Positions 12,866 through 23,711 of a DNA stretch of 64,000 bases are shown here, piece by piece. Position 1 is the stretch's first letter. The number at the start of each line of letters is the position of its first letter. The notes under the pieces were generated by a model, which saw only the letters and a program-made list of their open reading frames with translations, did not search any database and had not been told where the DNA came from. The position numbers and the translations under genes were made by a program. This stretch comes from Cryptomeria japonica (lineage: Eukaryota; Streptophyta; Pinopsida; Cupressales; Cupressaceae). The stretch covers positions 340,662,793 through 340,726,792 of the forward strand of contig NC_081408.1 of assembly GCF_030272615.1 (NCBI RefSeq). The letters are read 5' to 3'.

Positions 12866-12963
12866 ATATTAGCTTGAAACTAGTGTGCCTCATATTAGCT
12901 TGAAACCAGTGCGCCTCATATTAGCTTGAAACTGGTGCCCCTCATATTAGCTTGAAACTAAAC
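12866..12963 (+). repeat. 26-bp tandem repeat, about four copies
   Basis: Units containing ATTAGCTTGAAACTAGTG followed by CCTCAT recur at exactly 26-bp spacing (ATTAGC at 12868, 12894, 12920 and 12946). Variation between units is confined to a few bases. No gene is associated. Confidence 0.95.
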
Positions 12964-13093
12964 ATATGCTCCCTATTGGTAGCTAATGGGGATAGGATAT
13001 CATTCGTTATACATATCAATAAGGTGTTCTTTATGTCTAGATAATAATTTTTTTTTTTTTTTAAATAAATATCAATCGGAATTACGACGGGAA

Positions 13094-13401
13094 ACCAACA
13101 ACATTCTCATTGGTGCAAATTTTTTGGCTATCATCGTAATTCTGATGCTAACTGGACAAATATCTGACAAGGATGTTGTATGTCTGACGACAATTCCTTG
13201 TCGGACAATCGTCGATGCATATTACTGACCAATGACCAAACCATCGGACCAACAACATTCTCATTAGGGCAAAGTTTCATGCGGCTGTCGACATAATGAT
13301 AAAAACTAAACAAACCTCCGATGAGGATGTTGTATGTCTGACAACATGTTTGATCGGAAAGGTGATTGTGGCCATCATCAACAAAGTTCATAGTGTTGTA
13401 A
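13094..13401 (+). repeat. Diverged 154-bp tandem duplication
   Basis: ACCAACAACATTCTCATT occurs at 13094 and 13248, and GGATGTTGTATGTCTGAC at 13171 and 13325, both 154 bp apart. The flanking sequence to 13540 is rich in short TCTGACGA and TCGGACAA words in both orientations. Subterminal regions of class II transposons can look like this, but no terminal inverted repeat or transposase was found. Confidence 0.7.
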
Positions 13402-13559
13402 TTCTGATGTCCAAAGGCATCGTCAAAAATTCTGACGATGAGTTTTTGATGACTTCATTTTTCGGCAGTCTGATGAAATGTAGTCGCAATTCTGACATTT
13501 GGCCATCAGAAATTAGGCCCAAATGTACTAGTGAGCAAGTTAATCTTTCAAGGTAGCAC

Positions 13560-14072
13560 TCTATCTTTCAAGTTCTTGATCATTATTCCTTGATTGTGTC
13601 AACTGAAGCTTCAATTGATCATTCTCAAAGGTAAGTCTAAAGAATTCATCATCCCTTTCCTTCAATGATTGTGCTAGATTATTTTCATTCTTCTTCCTTT
13701 CCTCAATTTACTTGGTTAGCCTCATCACAATGGATTGTATACCATTCTTCAAAGCAACACTTTCTTTCTCAAGATTGTTAACTTCATTTATTTTGTCTTG
13801 ATATTACATGATCTGATCTTCTTTCTCCTTCAACTTATCCATCAATTCCTTCCTCTTCTCTCTATAGATACTTTCTTGATCCTTTAGCTCACTAATGAAT
13901 TCATCAGTAGTATTTAGGTTCTTCTTCAGGGTACAAATATCATTTCTAGTTGTATCAGGATCCTCAAGTTCCACATTGACTTGTCTCTGAAAACTGGAAT
14001 CTATAGGTTCAATCTCCCAGATCTTCCTCAAGCGGCTAATCTTCCTCAAGGGAACTAGGCTCTGATACCAAT
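13560..14072 (-). pseudogene. 5' end of a minus-strand copia element: PBS and gag fragment
   Basis: Reading on the minus strand from the LTR at 14073, the sequence gives the iMet primer site TGGTATCAGAGCC (14058-14070) and then an open frame (14091-13804) with a Lys/Glu-rich coiled-coil pattern like the gag of the element at 1641-6489. Coiled-coil-type sequence continues in broken frames to about 13560, where the element is cut off. No knuckle, pol or 3' LTR is present. Confidence 0.65.
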
Positions 14073-15029
14073 TGTTAAAATCAGAGATCACTAAGAGGGA
14101 GGTTGAATCAGTGATACGCCATAAATCAAATCTACAAACTTACTCTTTATCCACCAGTTATCTATACATAATAGAAAAGAACATAAACATGCAATAAATA
14201 AACCATAGATCTACAATACCAGAATTTTTACATGGAAACCCAAAAAGGGGAAAACCACGGTGGGGTTGGAATGCACAATATTCATATACTATGGCTAGAA
14301 GTACATAAATATTACATACATGGGGAATACACTTGCATTTAGGCTCACTACTCAATTACAAGGACCTAGAAGGCTACAACCTTCAGGGAAGTCAGACTTC
14401 CTTACAATTTGATTATAATAAGAAAACATTGTAAAATAAACTCTGAAATAGCATCTGATAATGCATGAATAAGTTCCAGTTAAGCACAAGATCTCTGACT
14501 GTCCTTGCTCTACAAATACTTTATTTCATCTTAATCAGCTACCAGATTATCTAACGACCAAATGTGCATGTGAAACTATGCTCAATCGCATCAAAACGGA
14601 TCACCAAAATTGTAGTACATCAAAAATCAATCACCCAATGAACCTTATACATCTGATCTTAACATAAAAGTAATATCCTTTAAGTTAGCTTCAAGAAGTG
14701 TAATGTGTAGTCATCTGTCAGCTTCAATCCTGAACAAAACATAGCATGAAACCAAAATATTATAATCTTGCACTTCTTAAGGATATTCCCATTCACCAAG
14801 ATCACAAAATCAATCACCAAAAACACCTCAATCATTATAAATAATTCTAGACCAAAACAATATTGAGATGCCCTATTTTACTAGTTAATTGGCTACCGAA
14901 TAACTCTTACTTCTGGGTAAGATGAATCATGATCGCTAGATCGAATCATCAAGAAGAGTTGCCATCAATGACAACCCTAGAACAATAAGAAACTATTGAA
15001 AGTCACCATATGAGTGTCAATTGCCGACA
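14073..15029 (-). repeat. 5' LTR of a truncated minus-strand copia element
   Basis: On the minus strand it starts TGTCGGCAATTGACACTC and ends TTTTAACA directly before the primer site, giving a 957-bp LTR with TG and CA ends. It contains GTCATTGATGGCAAC near its start, as the 1641 LTR does, and the LTR core (GGAAACCCAAAAAGGGGAAA at 14235 on the plus strand). AGAGGGAGGTTGAATCAGTG near its end is typical of these copia LTRs. No partner LTR is in the window. Confidence 0.7.
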
Positions 15030-15914
15030 CACAAATGGCGATCTACCTTAGGGGTGAATTGAAAATCGGAAATGGCAGTGCATACCTATGGAAAAAAGTT
15101 GAAAACCAAAAATGGCGGCTTTTTCCTAATCAATTCCAATTTTCTCTTTACGGCCCTTGATAGTTCATAATGGTTTTCAAGATTCTAGAATAAATCTTTT
15201 TCTGAAGATGTTCCTTCCTTGCTCTTGATTTTTCCTTATGATGGATCTTGTAACTTCATTTAATGCTTTTAGGGTAAGTGTAGAGAAATCCTAGAGTAAC
15301 TCTTGATTTGTTCATCAGTTTCATACTGATGAAGTAATATCATTACTTTGGATGACTCCTGATCATTATGTTGCTTCCTTTTTGTAGCATGTGATCAATT
15401 ATACATTATCGCTCTTGGTCTGCGGACATTAAATCATTTGAAGGTAACATTCATTTTAAATATTGTTTCAAAATATTTTCTTATTAATTTTGTAGATATT
15501 AAAGTAGGTGTAATTAAGTGGGTTGCATTAAGTATCCTCCAACTATTATTCGTTGATTTAATTAAAAGTTAAAATATTAACTGGAGAAATAAGGGATAAA
15601 TTTGATTGACATCATCTATCAAATCGTAAAAAAGAGGTCATGATTCAAGTGATTTGAAGTACACTCTTAGAGATTTACGATATCATAAAATCATGACATT
15701 AGTATGAAATGATGGCGTGCAATAGTGTGATTTAATTTGGAAATGAATGAAGGAATGTGTGTGCATTAATGATCAGTTTGTGTAATTAATTTCTATTTTT
15801 CAAATGCTAGATTATTCTATTTGCATTCCATGTTTTAGAAGCTGGAAGTTTGTGCAGAGTGCAAAAGTTTACTGAGTCTTTGTAATTTTAGCAACCAAGG
15901 TTGAGTATAAGGTG
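15030..15914. other. Non-coding stretch
   Basis: No gene is supported. It ends at the left target-site copy (AGGTG, 15910-15914) of the TRIM. Confidence 0.45.
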
Positions 15915-16256
15915 TGTTAGAAGCTAGGGTTTCTGTTCCACCAAAGGATTAACTTGTCAATGCTCGATACAACCACTAGACTTATAGAATCCACAAGAGG
16001 TTGTTAAGCCATGTTGCGAATCCCCATGAGGGATGCTGGCCCACTACCAACAATCCCCTCCCAACGTCACTCTCTATGGCTTGCATGATTCAAACCTCTG
16101 ACCAAGCTCTGATACCACTTGTTACAAGCTAGGTTTGTCGTTGCACCAAAGATCGACATGCCAATGCCTAATACAACCACTAGACTTATATAATCTACAG
16201 GAGGTTGTTAAACCATGTCATGAATCCCTGTGACGGATGCTGGCCCACTACCGACA
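15915..16256 (-). mobile_element. Complete TRIM (miniature LTR retrotransposon)
   Basis: A 342-bp unit on the minus strand: LTR 16256-16120 (137 bp, starts TGTCGG, ends TAACA), primer site TGGTATCAGAGC (16117-16106), about 50 bp of internal DNA, purine tract GGGAGGGGAT, then LTR 16052-15915 (138 bp, starts TGTTGG, ends TAACA). It is flanked by a perfect 5-bp target duplication, AGGTG, at 15910-15914 and 16257-16261. There is no coding capacity, so it must have moved with enzymes supplied by another element. By eye the LTRs differ at roughly one base in six, so the insertion is old although both target copies are intact. No 5S-like sequence was noticed in the LTR, which argues against the Cassandra group. 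Confidence 0.95.
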
Positions 16257-16279
16257 AGGTGTAGAGGATTTGAGGACTA

Positions 16280-18846
16280 ATGGGAAATAATAAAATAACA
16301 AAACCAGAGAATTTTAGTCTTGACCAAGAAACAGAGGGAATTATAGCTCAAGTGGGATGGCTAAGATTAATCAAAAAGTATTAGGGATTTGGCCCTAGAA
16401 TAACTATGGAATTCATTTTGAATTTCCATATTAATGTCATAAGGGTAGATGGGGAAATAATTGAAGTAACTCCATAGGTCATAAGTGAGATTGTTGGAAT
16501 CCCTTTGGAAGGAAAATCCATAAACAGAGGCCACACAAATTTTGAGGTAGTGGTGAATCTCTTCCATGAAGGAGATGGTCCAAAACCTAAACTACAAATG
16601 CATAAAGGAAATATGAAAGGAATAAACAGAAATAATTTGGAAGAGCTGGGGAAAATGACTGTGTTGTGGGTGATGAAATTTTTCACATGTAAAGGGTAGT
16701 ATGATACTATACTAGGACTTGCAATGTGGCTTCTTATTCATTTTAGGTATGCCAATACTCACTCCCAGGATCGAGTAAACCATCCTTCATTTCTATTTTC
16801 TCAATTGTTAGCAATGATAGCTAGAGCTAAACTCTCAAAAGGTCATGTAAAATATCATGGGTTGATGCATTCAATTATTAAAAATCATTTCGTTAAGAAA
16901 GAATTTGGAAGAGAGAAATGGTTAGAATTCTTGTCCTCTCCTATAACAAAGGGGAAGAAGGGATCCATCATGAAACATTTGATGGAAAAAGGGAAGTCTT
17001 CTAAGAAAAAAACAAAAAGAGGGTCAAAAGAAGCATAAATGTTTGAGAAGGGCCCAAAAGATAAAAAAAAAGTAGAAACAGATACACCTAGGGTTAGTAG
17101 AGCTACTTGTACTTATTCAAAGAGAAAAGATGAAAAGGAGGTGGTTTAACCATCTTCTCCTTCCCATACCCATATAGCTCCCAATGACCTTGTTGTTTCT
17201 CAACCTAGTGAGTCTGTACCTTCTACGGTAGGTCAAAATTCTTATGTCCCTCATGTTTAAGAGAATGTATCCCTTTCATTTATGCAAACAACCCCCTAGA
17301 CTCCTACTAATCAAACCCCTATACCAACACAAGCAGGCCAATGGATTTCACAAATGTTGCTTTTGAAATACCCTAGGCTAAAGTTGATACTAGAGGAGAG
17401 TCGCCCAAAATTATTGGCATTAAAGATCCTGCTGATGAAGAACCTCTGCAAAACACTCCATAGTTTGATTCCTCCTCATATGAGGATGCTGAAATGCAAT
17501 AAGTTCCATTCAATCTTAAACCTCATGTTGTGGAAACAGAGCTACGTCTATCCTCAACATTTATTAGAAGGAAGTGGATGGAAATTTTGATAGAAGAGAT
17601 TCCTCCAAAATTTGATAGGGGATTAGAGGAGGAGGATGTTGAATTGCAAAGAGTTTTGTTAATTTCTAAATTGGAAGTTGAGTTGATAGAGGCCAAGAAA
17701 AAGATTCAATTTCTGGAAAGTAAAATGAAGAAAGATGTTATTTATAGAACTCAATTGTACACTAGAATAACGCAGTTGTAGAACAATGAAGAAAACATGA
17801 AAAGGAAAATAGAGAAAACTAAAGAGGCATTGCAGAAGGCAACAACTAAAGCTCTTAAAGGAAATGAGGAAATTGAAAGGTTGAAAAAGGAATTAGTAAA
17901 ACAAGGAAAGAAACCTATAGAAGAGGATCCACAAATTTTTCCCCAAGGTGCTTCTACTTCTTTTGCAATTCTTTGGGAATTATTTTTGATCATTGAGAAA
18001 TGTAGAAAGGAGAATGCAGATTTGGAGAAACATTTGAATGAAGAAAAATAACAAAAGAAGAAGGCAAAACAAAGAATTTAATAGATGGCAGACTTGTTTG
18101 TAGCTTTACTTGCCATGAGAAAACCTTCGGGTTTGTATTCCTTATTCTTTAGGGATCGATTTATACAATGGAAGATTAACGAATCGGTTTTGAACATGAA
18201 ATCTAATTATGAAGATGACGAATTTCTGGAAGATTTATTAAGAAGTCATCCCACTTATAAAAAACAAATGTCTGAACATTACTTGCATGGCCTCTTATTG
18301 GGACATCATTATGAATATTTTCTCAATATTTTTTTAGGGGAAGTTCAAGTTAGGGAATTTGTGTGCTTACTTCAGAATCAAATGGAATGGGAAAACATGG
18401 TGGAACAATATAGAGAGCACTAGAGTAGACTAGGCCTTCTTATGAGAGATGAAACACATAACTCTTCTGCATTCAAAACAAAATACACTTTCATTTAAAA
18501 AATGTACAACAATCAACCAATTTATCAGGATAAATTGGAAGTCAGTATTATTGCATTCAGAAGTGTTTAGAATGAGGGTCTACCATATAGGGCTTTGCAA
18601 GAAACAAGGCAGAGATATAACACTATTACAACCCTTCTAAGAAGAAGAGAACTAATCTCTCCAAGGGGTATTGAAAGGGTGAGATCAGTCATAGAGGTAA
18701 TAAAAAGACATAAAATAGGCTATGTATGCATGATATTCAAACCTCATCTAGTTCTTATGGCGGTACCTCTACTAAATGCACCAAAGCACATTGAAAGGGA
18801 TGCTAAAGAACAATGGAAAGAAAGAGTGGAACAATTTAATGGATAA
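16280..18846 (+). pseudogene. Large retroelement extra-ORF pseudogene with coiled-coil middle
   Basis: From ATG 16280 one frame reads to about 17340, then a single frameshift leads to a second frame that reads to 18846, about 855 codons in all with over ten in-frame stops. Several stops replace what looks like Trp or Gln, as in KKY-stop-GFGPR (near 16378) and KG-stop-YDTILG (16697). Domain order: an N-terminal globular region with VISEIVGIPLEG (near 16480) and LAMWLLIHFRYA (near 16720); a Lys-rich, then Pro/Ser/Thr-rich linker (16950-17350); a coiled coil (17640-18060); and a C-terminal region. No enzyme motif is recognised. It begins 19 bp after the TRIM target site. CAGAGGGGGAG at 18962-18972 resembles a copia purine tract, so this is probably the extra ORF of a pol-less element related in layout to the one at 1641-6489. 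Confidence 0.65.
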
Positions 18847-18975
18847 GTTTCTTCCAAGAAATATCAGGAATACAATTTTAATAAGCTTGATTTGGAAGTT
18901 TGCGCATAATATCAGAACATGAATGTCCTAGATCAACCATGAGGACATGGTTGCGATCAGTCAGAGGGGGAGCTA

Positions 18976-19912
18976 TGAGTTGAAATCATTGTACCTTTTA
19001 TTATAGTTTATATTTTACCCTTTTATGAATCTTCAGACTAATATGCCTGCCGACATACCTTACTACATACATGTTTGTTTACTTTTTACTATAATAGTCT
19101 ACTATTTATAAGTAACATTAGAAGTAATAGTTATGATGCAATGTTTATCTTTTTGCTTGTTTACATGATGAAAATATGGTGTTAATCAAAATTATATCTT
19201 CAAGCTTTGTTTTATCTATATTTATGTGTTTTTAAATACATTGTGAGTAAACAAGCAAAATTCAACAAGGTTCATGACAACTACCACATAAAACGTGATC
19301 ACCTCCAATTATTTCAAAATGAAGATCTTCCTTGATCTCTCTTTCTATTCCTATTTCATTGGCATATTTCATCGGTGTTATTTAGAACTCAACTTCCTCT
19401 TGGAGTTGATTTATTTCTTTCAGATTTTTTCTCCTGTTGTTTTTGTAGTCATTACTATCATTGTAGGCGGGTAGCCTTAGTTGAAAATTTAAATAAGGAT
19501 ATATATATCCCTTTGTTCTTAGTTGAGTAGTCAATCATAATTTAGTCAATACTTAGTTTCAGTTGAGCCAAATCTTCTTTGTAATACACAGAACTTGTTT
19601 TACTTTCTTTCGGAAGTACATATCAATGAAAGTAGAAAGTTGATCTCAGTACTTGTGTTTGAAGACCCCACCAGAGGAAGAGCAGGGCTTGCTCGACCGA
19701 AGGTAGGTGATCTCTGTTGTGATTTCAGTTCTTTTACAACTTTGAAATTGAGATCAATTTAATTTGGCTCTTTTTCACTGAGATGTTAAGTTTAAATTTG
19801 TAGCATCATAAAATTGTGACCCTTGCAATTTTTTATTGCATTTGGGTATTTGCATTAGTGGATGAATCCCTAAGCCTAATCGGGGACCTGAAACATTCTC
19901 AAGACATCAACA
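18976..19912 (+). repeat. Candidate 3' LTR following the extra-ORF pseudogene
   Basis: A purine tract (18962-18972) is followed by TGAGTTG at 18976, and TCAACA at 19907-19912 could be the end. Inside are a TATA-like region around GGATATATATATCC (19498) and, near 19690, GAAGGTAGGTG, a possible splice donor. No second copy is in the window, so both ends are guesses. Confidence 0.3.
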
Positions 19913-20180
19913 ACTTGCATTTTCCATCACTCTGCATTATCTCTTAGTTGCTTCCTGTCCTAATTTAGGACAGGACAGGGGCATGACACCCGTATTCCCC
20001 CTAGGATAGGGGTGTGGTGCCTCTATCCTCCTAGGACAGGGGCATGCCACCCTTGTCCTAGCCTTATTTTGGGCCCCCCTTTGGTCATATCTTGCATTGG
20101 ACTTGTCAATAGTTGAGCGGGAAAAAGTTTCCCTATGTCAGCCTAAGGTGGGAAGTTATCTGAACACCCCTAATTGACAA
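19913..20180. repeat. Clustered GACAGGGGCATG repeats
   Basis: Between 19955 and 20070 the words CCTAGGACAGGGGCATG and CACCC recur three times with variation (AGGACAGGGGCATGACACCC, AGGATAGGGGTGTGGTGCC, AGGACAGGGGCATGCCACCC). The array is GC-rich compared with its surroundings. It lies about 120-220 bp upstream of a TATA box and could be an LTR promoter region. Confidence 0.6.
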
Positions 20181-20190
20181 CTATATAAGG
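20181..20190 (+). promoter_or_regulatory. Candidate TATA box (LTR-type promoter)
   Basis: CTATATAAGG sits downstream of the GACAGGGGCATG cluster and is followed within 40-110 bp by sequence typical of LTR R/leader regions. The open frames downstream (20284-20625, 20622-21035) have no recognisable domain. Confidence 0.4.
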
Positions 20191-22860
20191 AGCACTTCCC
20201 CTCCTATTTGCAGAAGTTTTATAGGATCATCATAAGTTGATAAGAAAACTCGATCATAAGAATTCAAGCATTCATTCAAAACATTGAGCATTTCAAGACT
20301 CCTTTCAAGACTAGGTGTTGCATTCAAGTCAAGGATTCAACTATTGAAGAGGATATTCCTATCAACACTCAAGACATCTTATTTCACATATCCTTTTAAT
20401 AAAATTAATCAATATTTCAATTACATCCCCTTCTTAAGGTGGATTTTACTTCAGACATTTTCTTTCATTTACTTGCACGTCTTTTTCAACCACCTAGTTA
20501 ATTCCAAAATGGGGTTTGACCTAAAGGCAAATCCCCAATCCCAACAACATTTTCCTCTATTTTTTGTGTGTAGGTTGCAGATGCACGACTGTAATTGTAG
20601 GTTTAGGCCTTATTTTCAAAGTTGAAAAAACCCTTTTTGGTGCACGAATTTTTTGGAGGACCTTTTGCAACTTCAACATGCTCCTTGCAACTTTTGCTTA
20701 GATTTGCAGGAAATATTCGTCTCGATGTCCTACTACTAAATCCAGGTGCCCAACGTCATCCTGTATCTCTATCTCAAGATATAATCATTTCTTTATCATT
20801 TGTGCACTTGGTCTCAATTTGCCTAATTCAACTAGTCTATCATAAAAGAGGGTTAATTTACTTTCCTAATACATTCCAAATTTCTTACAATTCACTTAGT
20901 ATTCAATCTCTTTCTATTGGGATTGGATCTAATGAATTCAATCCCTTTTTTAAATGTAATGTGTGTGAAAAATTGAAGGGAATCCTTTATGAAACTTCCA
21001 TCCGTCTTTTGAGGGGAGTAAAGCTTTCTACATGATCTCCCCTCATCACTTTTCACCATATCAAACAACCGTTGGTAATTTCTTTCCATTAATCGGTATT
21101 AGATTTGAAGTTGAATGTTATTGTTAGGAGAAGTAATAATTAGTTTTACATTGTTGTTTCGATAGTGTAATTGTTGTAGATTATATTGGTTATATCATGG
21201 TTAATGAGATGGTTATTTAATGGTGTAAATGGAAGCAAAAAATTTTTTAAGTTAGATCATGGATTTTGTTTGTTTTTTGCAAGCGTAACTAGATTTCAAA
21301 TTCTTTAAGCGTAATTATAATTACTTTCACCACTTAATCTAGATTGAAATTCCTAGACTTAGGAGTAGTTTCAAGCTTTATAAGGAACTCCATGACTCCA
21401 TCATAATTCAGTTTGGCTACAATTCTATTGTCAAACTCGAGTCTTACAAATAAGTGATTTTGAAATCCAAATTTTAGTTTGATTGGCAATCAAGATTGAG
21501 AGATCCTAATAGCTTTTGATCGACTCCTGGCAGAGTTTGAGCCAATCGTTAGTCACCGTTCTTTAGTGCAAAACCCACAAAAATTGTACCACAAAGAACC
21601 CTTACCGCAGATAGCTTTAGACACACTCGAGTTTGATATTGAGATAAATTAAATGGTGCGAGTTGATAAAGCAACAACCTTTCCCACCATTGCTATCTTG
21701 ATGAAACTCTGTATTTTATCATTAGTATGTCAGTTGAACATATGGTGGTTGTGTGGACGTGTTTCCTTGGAGCCTACAAATCACATATGAATATATGCCT
21801 AGGAGTATTTTTAGTGACTTTGCTCTTTTATTTTGATCTTATGTCTATGCTTTGACTTATGCTTTTCTTTAAAATATCTATGTAGAATTGAGAAAGTGGT
21901 ATGAGGCACACATAGTAAGGGGACTGATGAATGAATAAAGGACTTAAAAAGGATCCTTAGATTTATTTGGATTGAAGGCCATGAAATGGTACATGCCTTT
22001 TTGTGTAGGAGATTAATCAATCTACAAACACAGGAGATCTAAGTGAAGTTGGAGAATTATTTTGGAAATTTTTTTAGGGGTGTCCAAGCCTCTCACCATT
22101 TATTTATTAACATATTGTGAAACTACATATTTATCATGACAAGTTCAAGAGTATGGAGAGATTCATACAATACACAACTTCAAAAATACACAAAATCCAT
22201 AAAGAAGAAGATGAAGGATAAGTTTAGGAATGATTTTGTAGGTTTTAAGTAAAATACAAATTAGATTCAAATTGATCCAATTTCTAGGTAAACCATAATT
22301 CTTCTTATTTATCTTTTTTATTTGACTATCTAAAAAAATTAAAACATTTAATTACATCAAAATGCAATTACAATTGATTAAATTTATTGTATTTATTTAA
22401 ACATCTAAATTAATTCTACTACATATTTTATTCTCCATAATTTATTATTTAGAATATATATATATAAATTTAATGAACAATTAAATAATTAAATAATTAT
22501 AAATATATGTCTGTTTTTGTTTTTGTTAAAAACTATATATCATCAAACCATAAAATAATTCACAAAACTTATATTATATCATTAAATTTATGGAACTATT
22601 CTGTAACATAAACATAGCCATAAAAACATCATAATATAAATACCAAGAAATCTCATACAGAAAATTAAAGAAACAATACCATCTTCCTTGCCAGTTACAC
22701 AGTTTTTTTTCTAAACAAAACAACATGCACACAAACTATTCCAATTCAACTGAATGGAATGTTCTCCACACATCTTAAAATAAAAAGAGCAACTCACTTT
22801 AACATTGCTCTACTAAAGATTCATTATTATAGAAAGTCCACATATATCTTTAACAACGGG
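20191..22860. other. Probable retroelement leader, then AT-rich non-coding DNA
   Basis: 20191-21040 contains two overlapping open frames of 113 and 137 codons without motifs; I read the region as LTR/leader rather than a gene. 21040-22860 is AT-rich with no supported feature. 22680-22860 would be the 3' untranslated region of the minus-strand peptide gene. Confidence 0.4.
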
Positions 22861-22870
22861 AAAGAGTAAC

Positions 22871-23287
22871 TCATTTCCCTGTGCAGCACCCAGGAAAGCA
22901 ACATGTGACGTAATTGCCATTATCATCATAACAACGAGAACATGCTAACACTCCTGCAACAATGATAACATCTCCTCATCATCAGTGAATAAAAACATTA
23001 TCACGATGATCTGAAATATTGATGAATCATTAAAAAAACTATCACATAATCTAATTGAAAAACAGTTTCAGATCGATTTTATGGATTGTAAAACCTGTGA
23101 TCCTGATGATTAGAACAGCTATAAATGTATTTATACTAACCTTTAAATCCTTATAGTGAAGTGAATACAAGTATTTACACTAACCTTTAAATGTTGAAGT
23201 GGGACGAGATGCTTGAGTGAGAGTAATCATGGTGGTGAGTAGCAGGACTGAGATAAAGCATACCAAAAATCGTGTGTAAGCTGCCAT
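22871..23287 (-). CDS. Small secreted cysteine-rich peptide, two exons
   Basis: Exon 1 is 23287-23185 (ATG start, 34 codons plus one base) and exon 2 is 22953-22871 (TGA stop), separated by a 231-bp phase-1 intron. The donor reads AAAG/GTTAGT and the acceptor TTGTTGCAG/GAG, both good plant sites. The product is 61 residues. Residues 1-26 form a signal peptide: Arg6, a hydrophobic core with VLLL at 14-17, and a small-residue end at QA/S. The remaining 35 residues hold six Cys in the order C-x2-C-x9-CC-x3-CC (39, 42, 52, 53, 57, 58), enough for three disulfides, and end in TGK. It should be exported and fold as a compact disulfide peptide, in the style of plant defence or signalling peptides. 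I recognise no named family. It is the one intact host-like gene in the window. The frame is too short per exon for ordinary ORF finding. Confidence 0.75.
22954..23184 (-). other. Intron of the cysteine-rich peptide gene
   Basis: 231 bp, AT-rich, GT at 23184-23183 and AG at 22955-22954. It separates the signal peptide exon from the cysteine exon, a common layout in plant secreted cysteine-rich peptide genes. Confidence 0.75.
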
Positions 23288-23336
23288 CTTAAGTTTTAAT
23301 GGAATGCCTTTGCATTGCACTCATAATAAGTGATGG

Positions 23337-23343
23337 ATTTATA
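23337..23343 (-). promoter_or_regulatory. TATA box of the peptide gene
   Basis: TATAAAT on the minus strand, in the context CCCTATAAATCC, lies 50 bp before the ATG, leaving room for a short 5' leader of about 20-25 bases. An equivalent box (CCTATAAATC) is in the duplicated promoter near 24320. Confidence 0.75.
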
Positions 23344-23384
23344 GGGAAAAGAGGGCGATGGATTTTATGGCTGTGATTTATTAA

Positions 23385-23645
23385 ATAAAGAAAGTGCATT
23401 GGTTTCTAAGACGTTTCATTGCTGTGGTCGATTACATGGACGTAACTTACATTCAATAAACAATCCTACAAGAAAGTGCGTTGATTTCTAAGATGTTGCA
23501 TGGCTTGATTTGATAATAAAATAAAATTGCGTTGCTTTCTAAGATTTTGCATGGCTTTAGTTGATATGAGCAGAGCCAATGGCAGGAATAAAATCAAGCT
23601 GGCAGAGAAAATCTGAGCAAAAACCCGACCGAGTTTGACGTGTAA
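23385..23645 (-). promoter_or_regulatory. Upstream repeat cluster with CATGCA and TGACGTG motifs
   Basis: Three diverged units of about 40 bp containing TTTCTAAGA, a TGCATGG-like segment and a GTTGAT-like end (plus strand, starting near 23392, 23476 and 23528) lie upstream of the peptide gene; a fourth is near 24490. CATGCA, the RY-element core bound by plant B3 factors of the ABI3/FUS3 type, occurs on the minus strand at 23497-23502, 23548-23553 and 24506-24511. TGACGTG, an ACGT-core bZIP-type site, is at 23636-23642, 24776-24782 and 24814-24820. A combination of RY and ACGT sites is known in seed-active promoters; its use here is inference. Confidence 0.4.
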
Positions 23646-23711
23646 TTAGAAGATAATCAAATGAACTAATGTTTTCCATTTTGTTCAAATTATAAAGTCT
23701 ATTTTAGTGCT

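Noticed and set aside
15915-16256. Possible Cassandra-type TRIM (LTR containing 5S rRNA sequence)
   Set aside because: No 5S internal promoter-like segment was noticed in either LTR.
20284-21035. Two overlapping plus-strand frames of 113 and 137 codons
   Set aside because: No domain, hydrophobic and pyrimidine-driven composition, and placement after an LTR-like TATA box; read as leader DNA.
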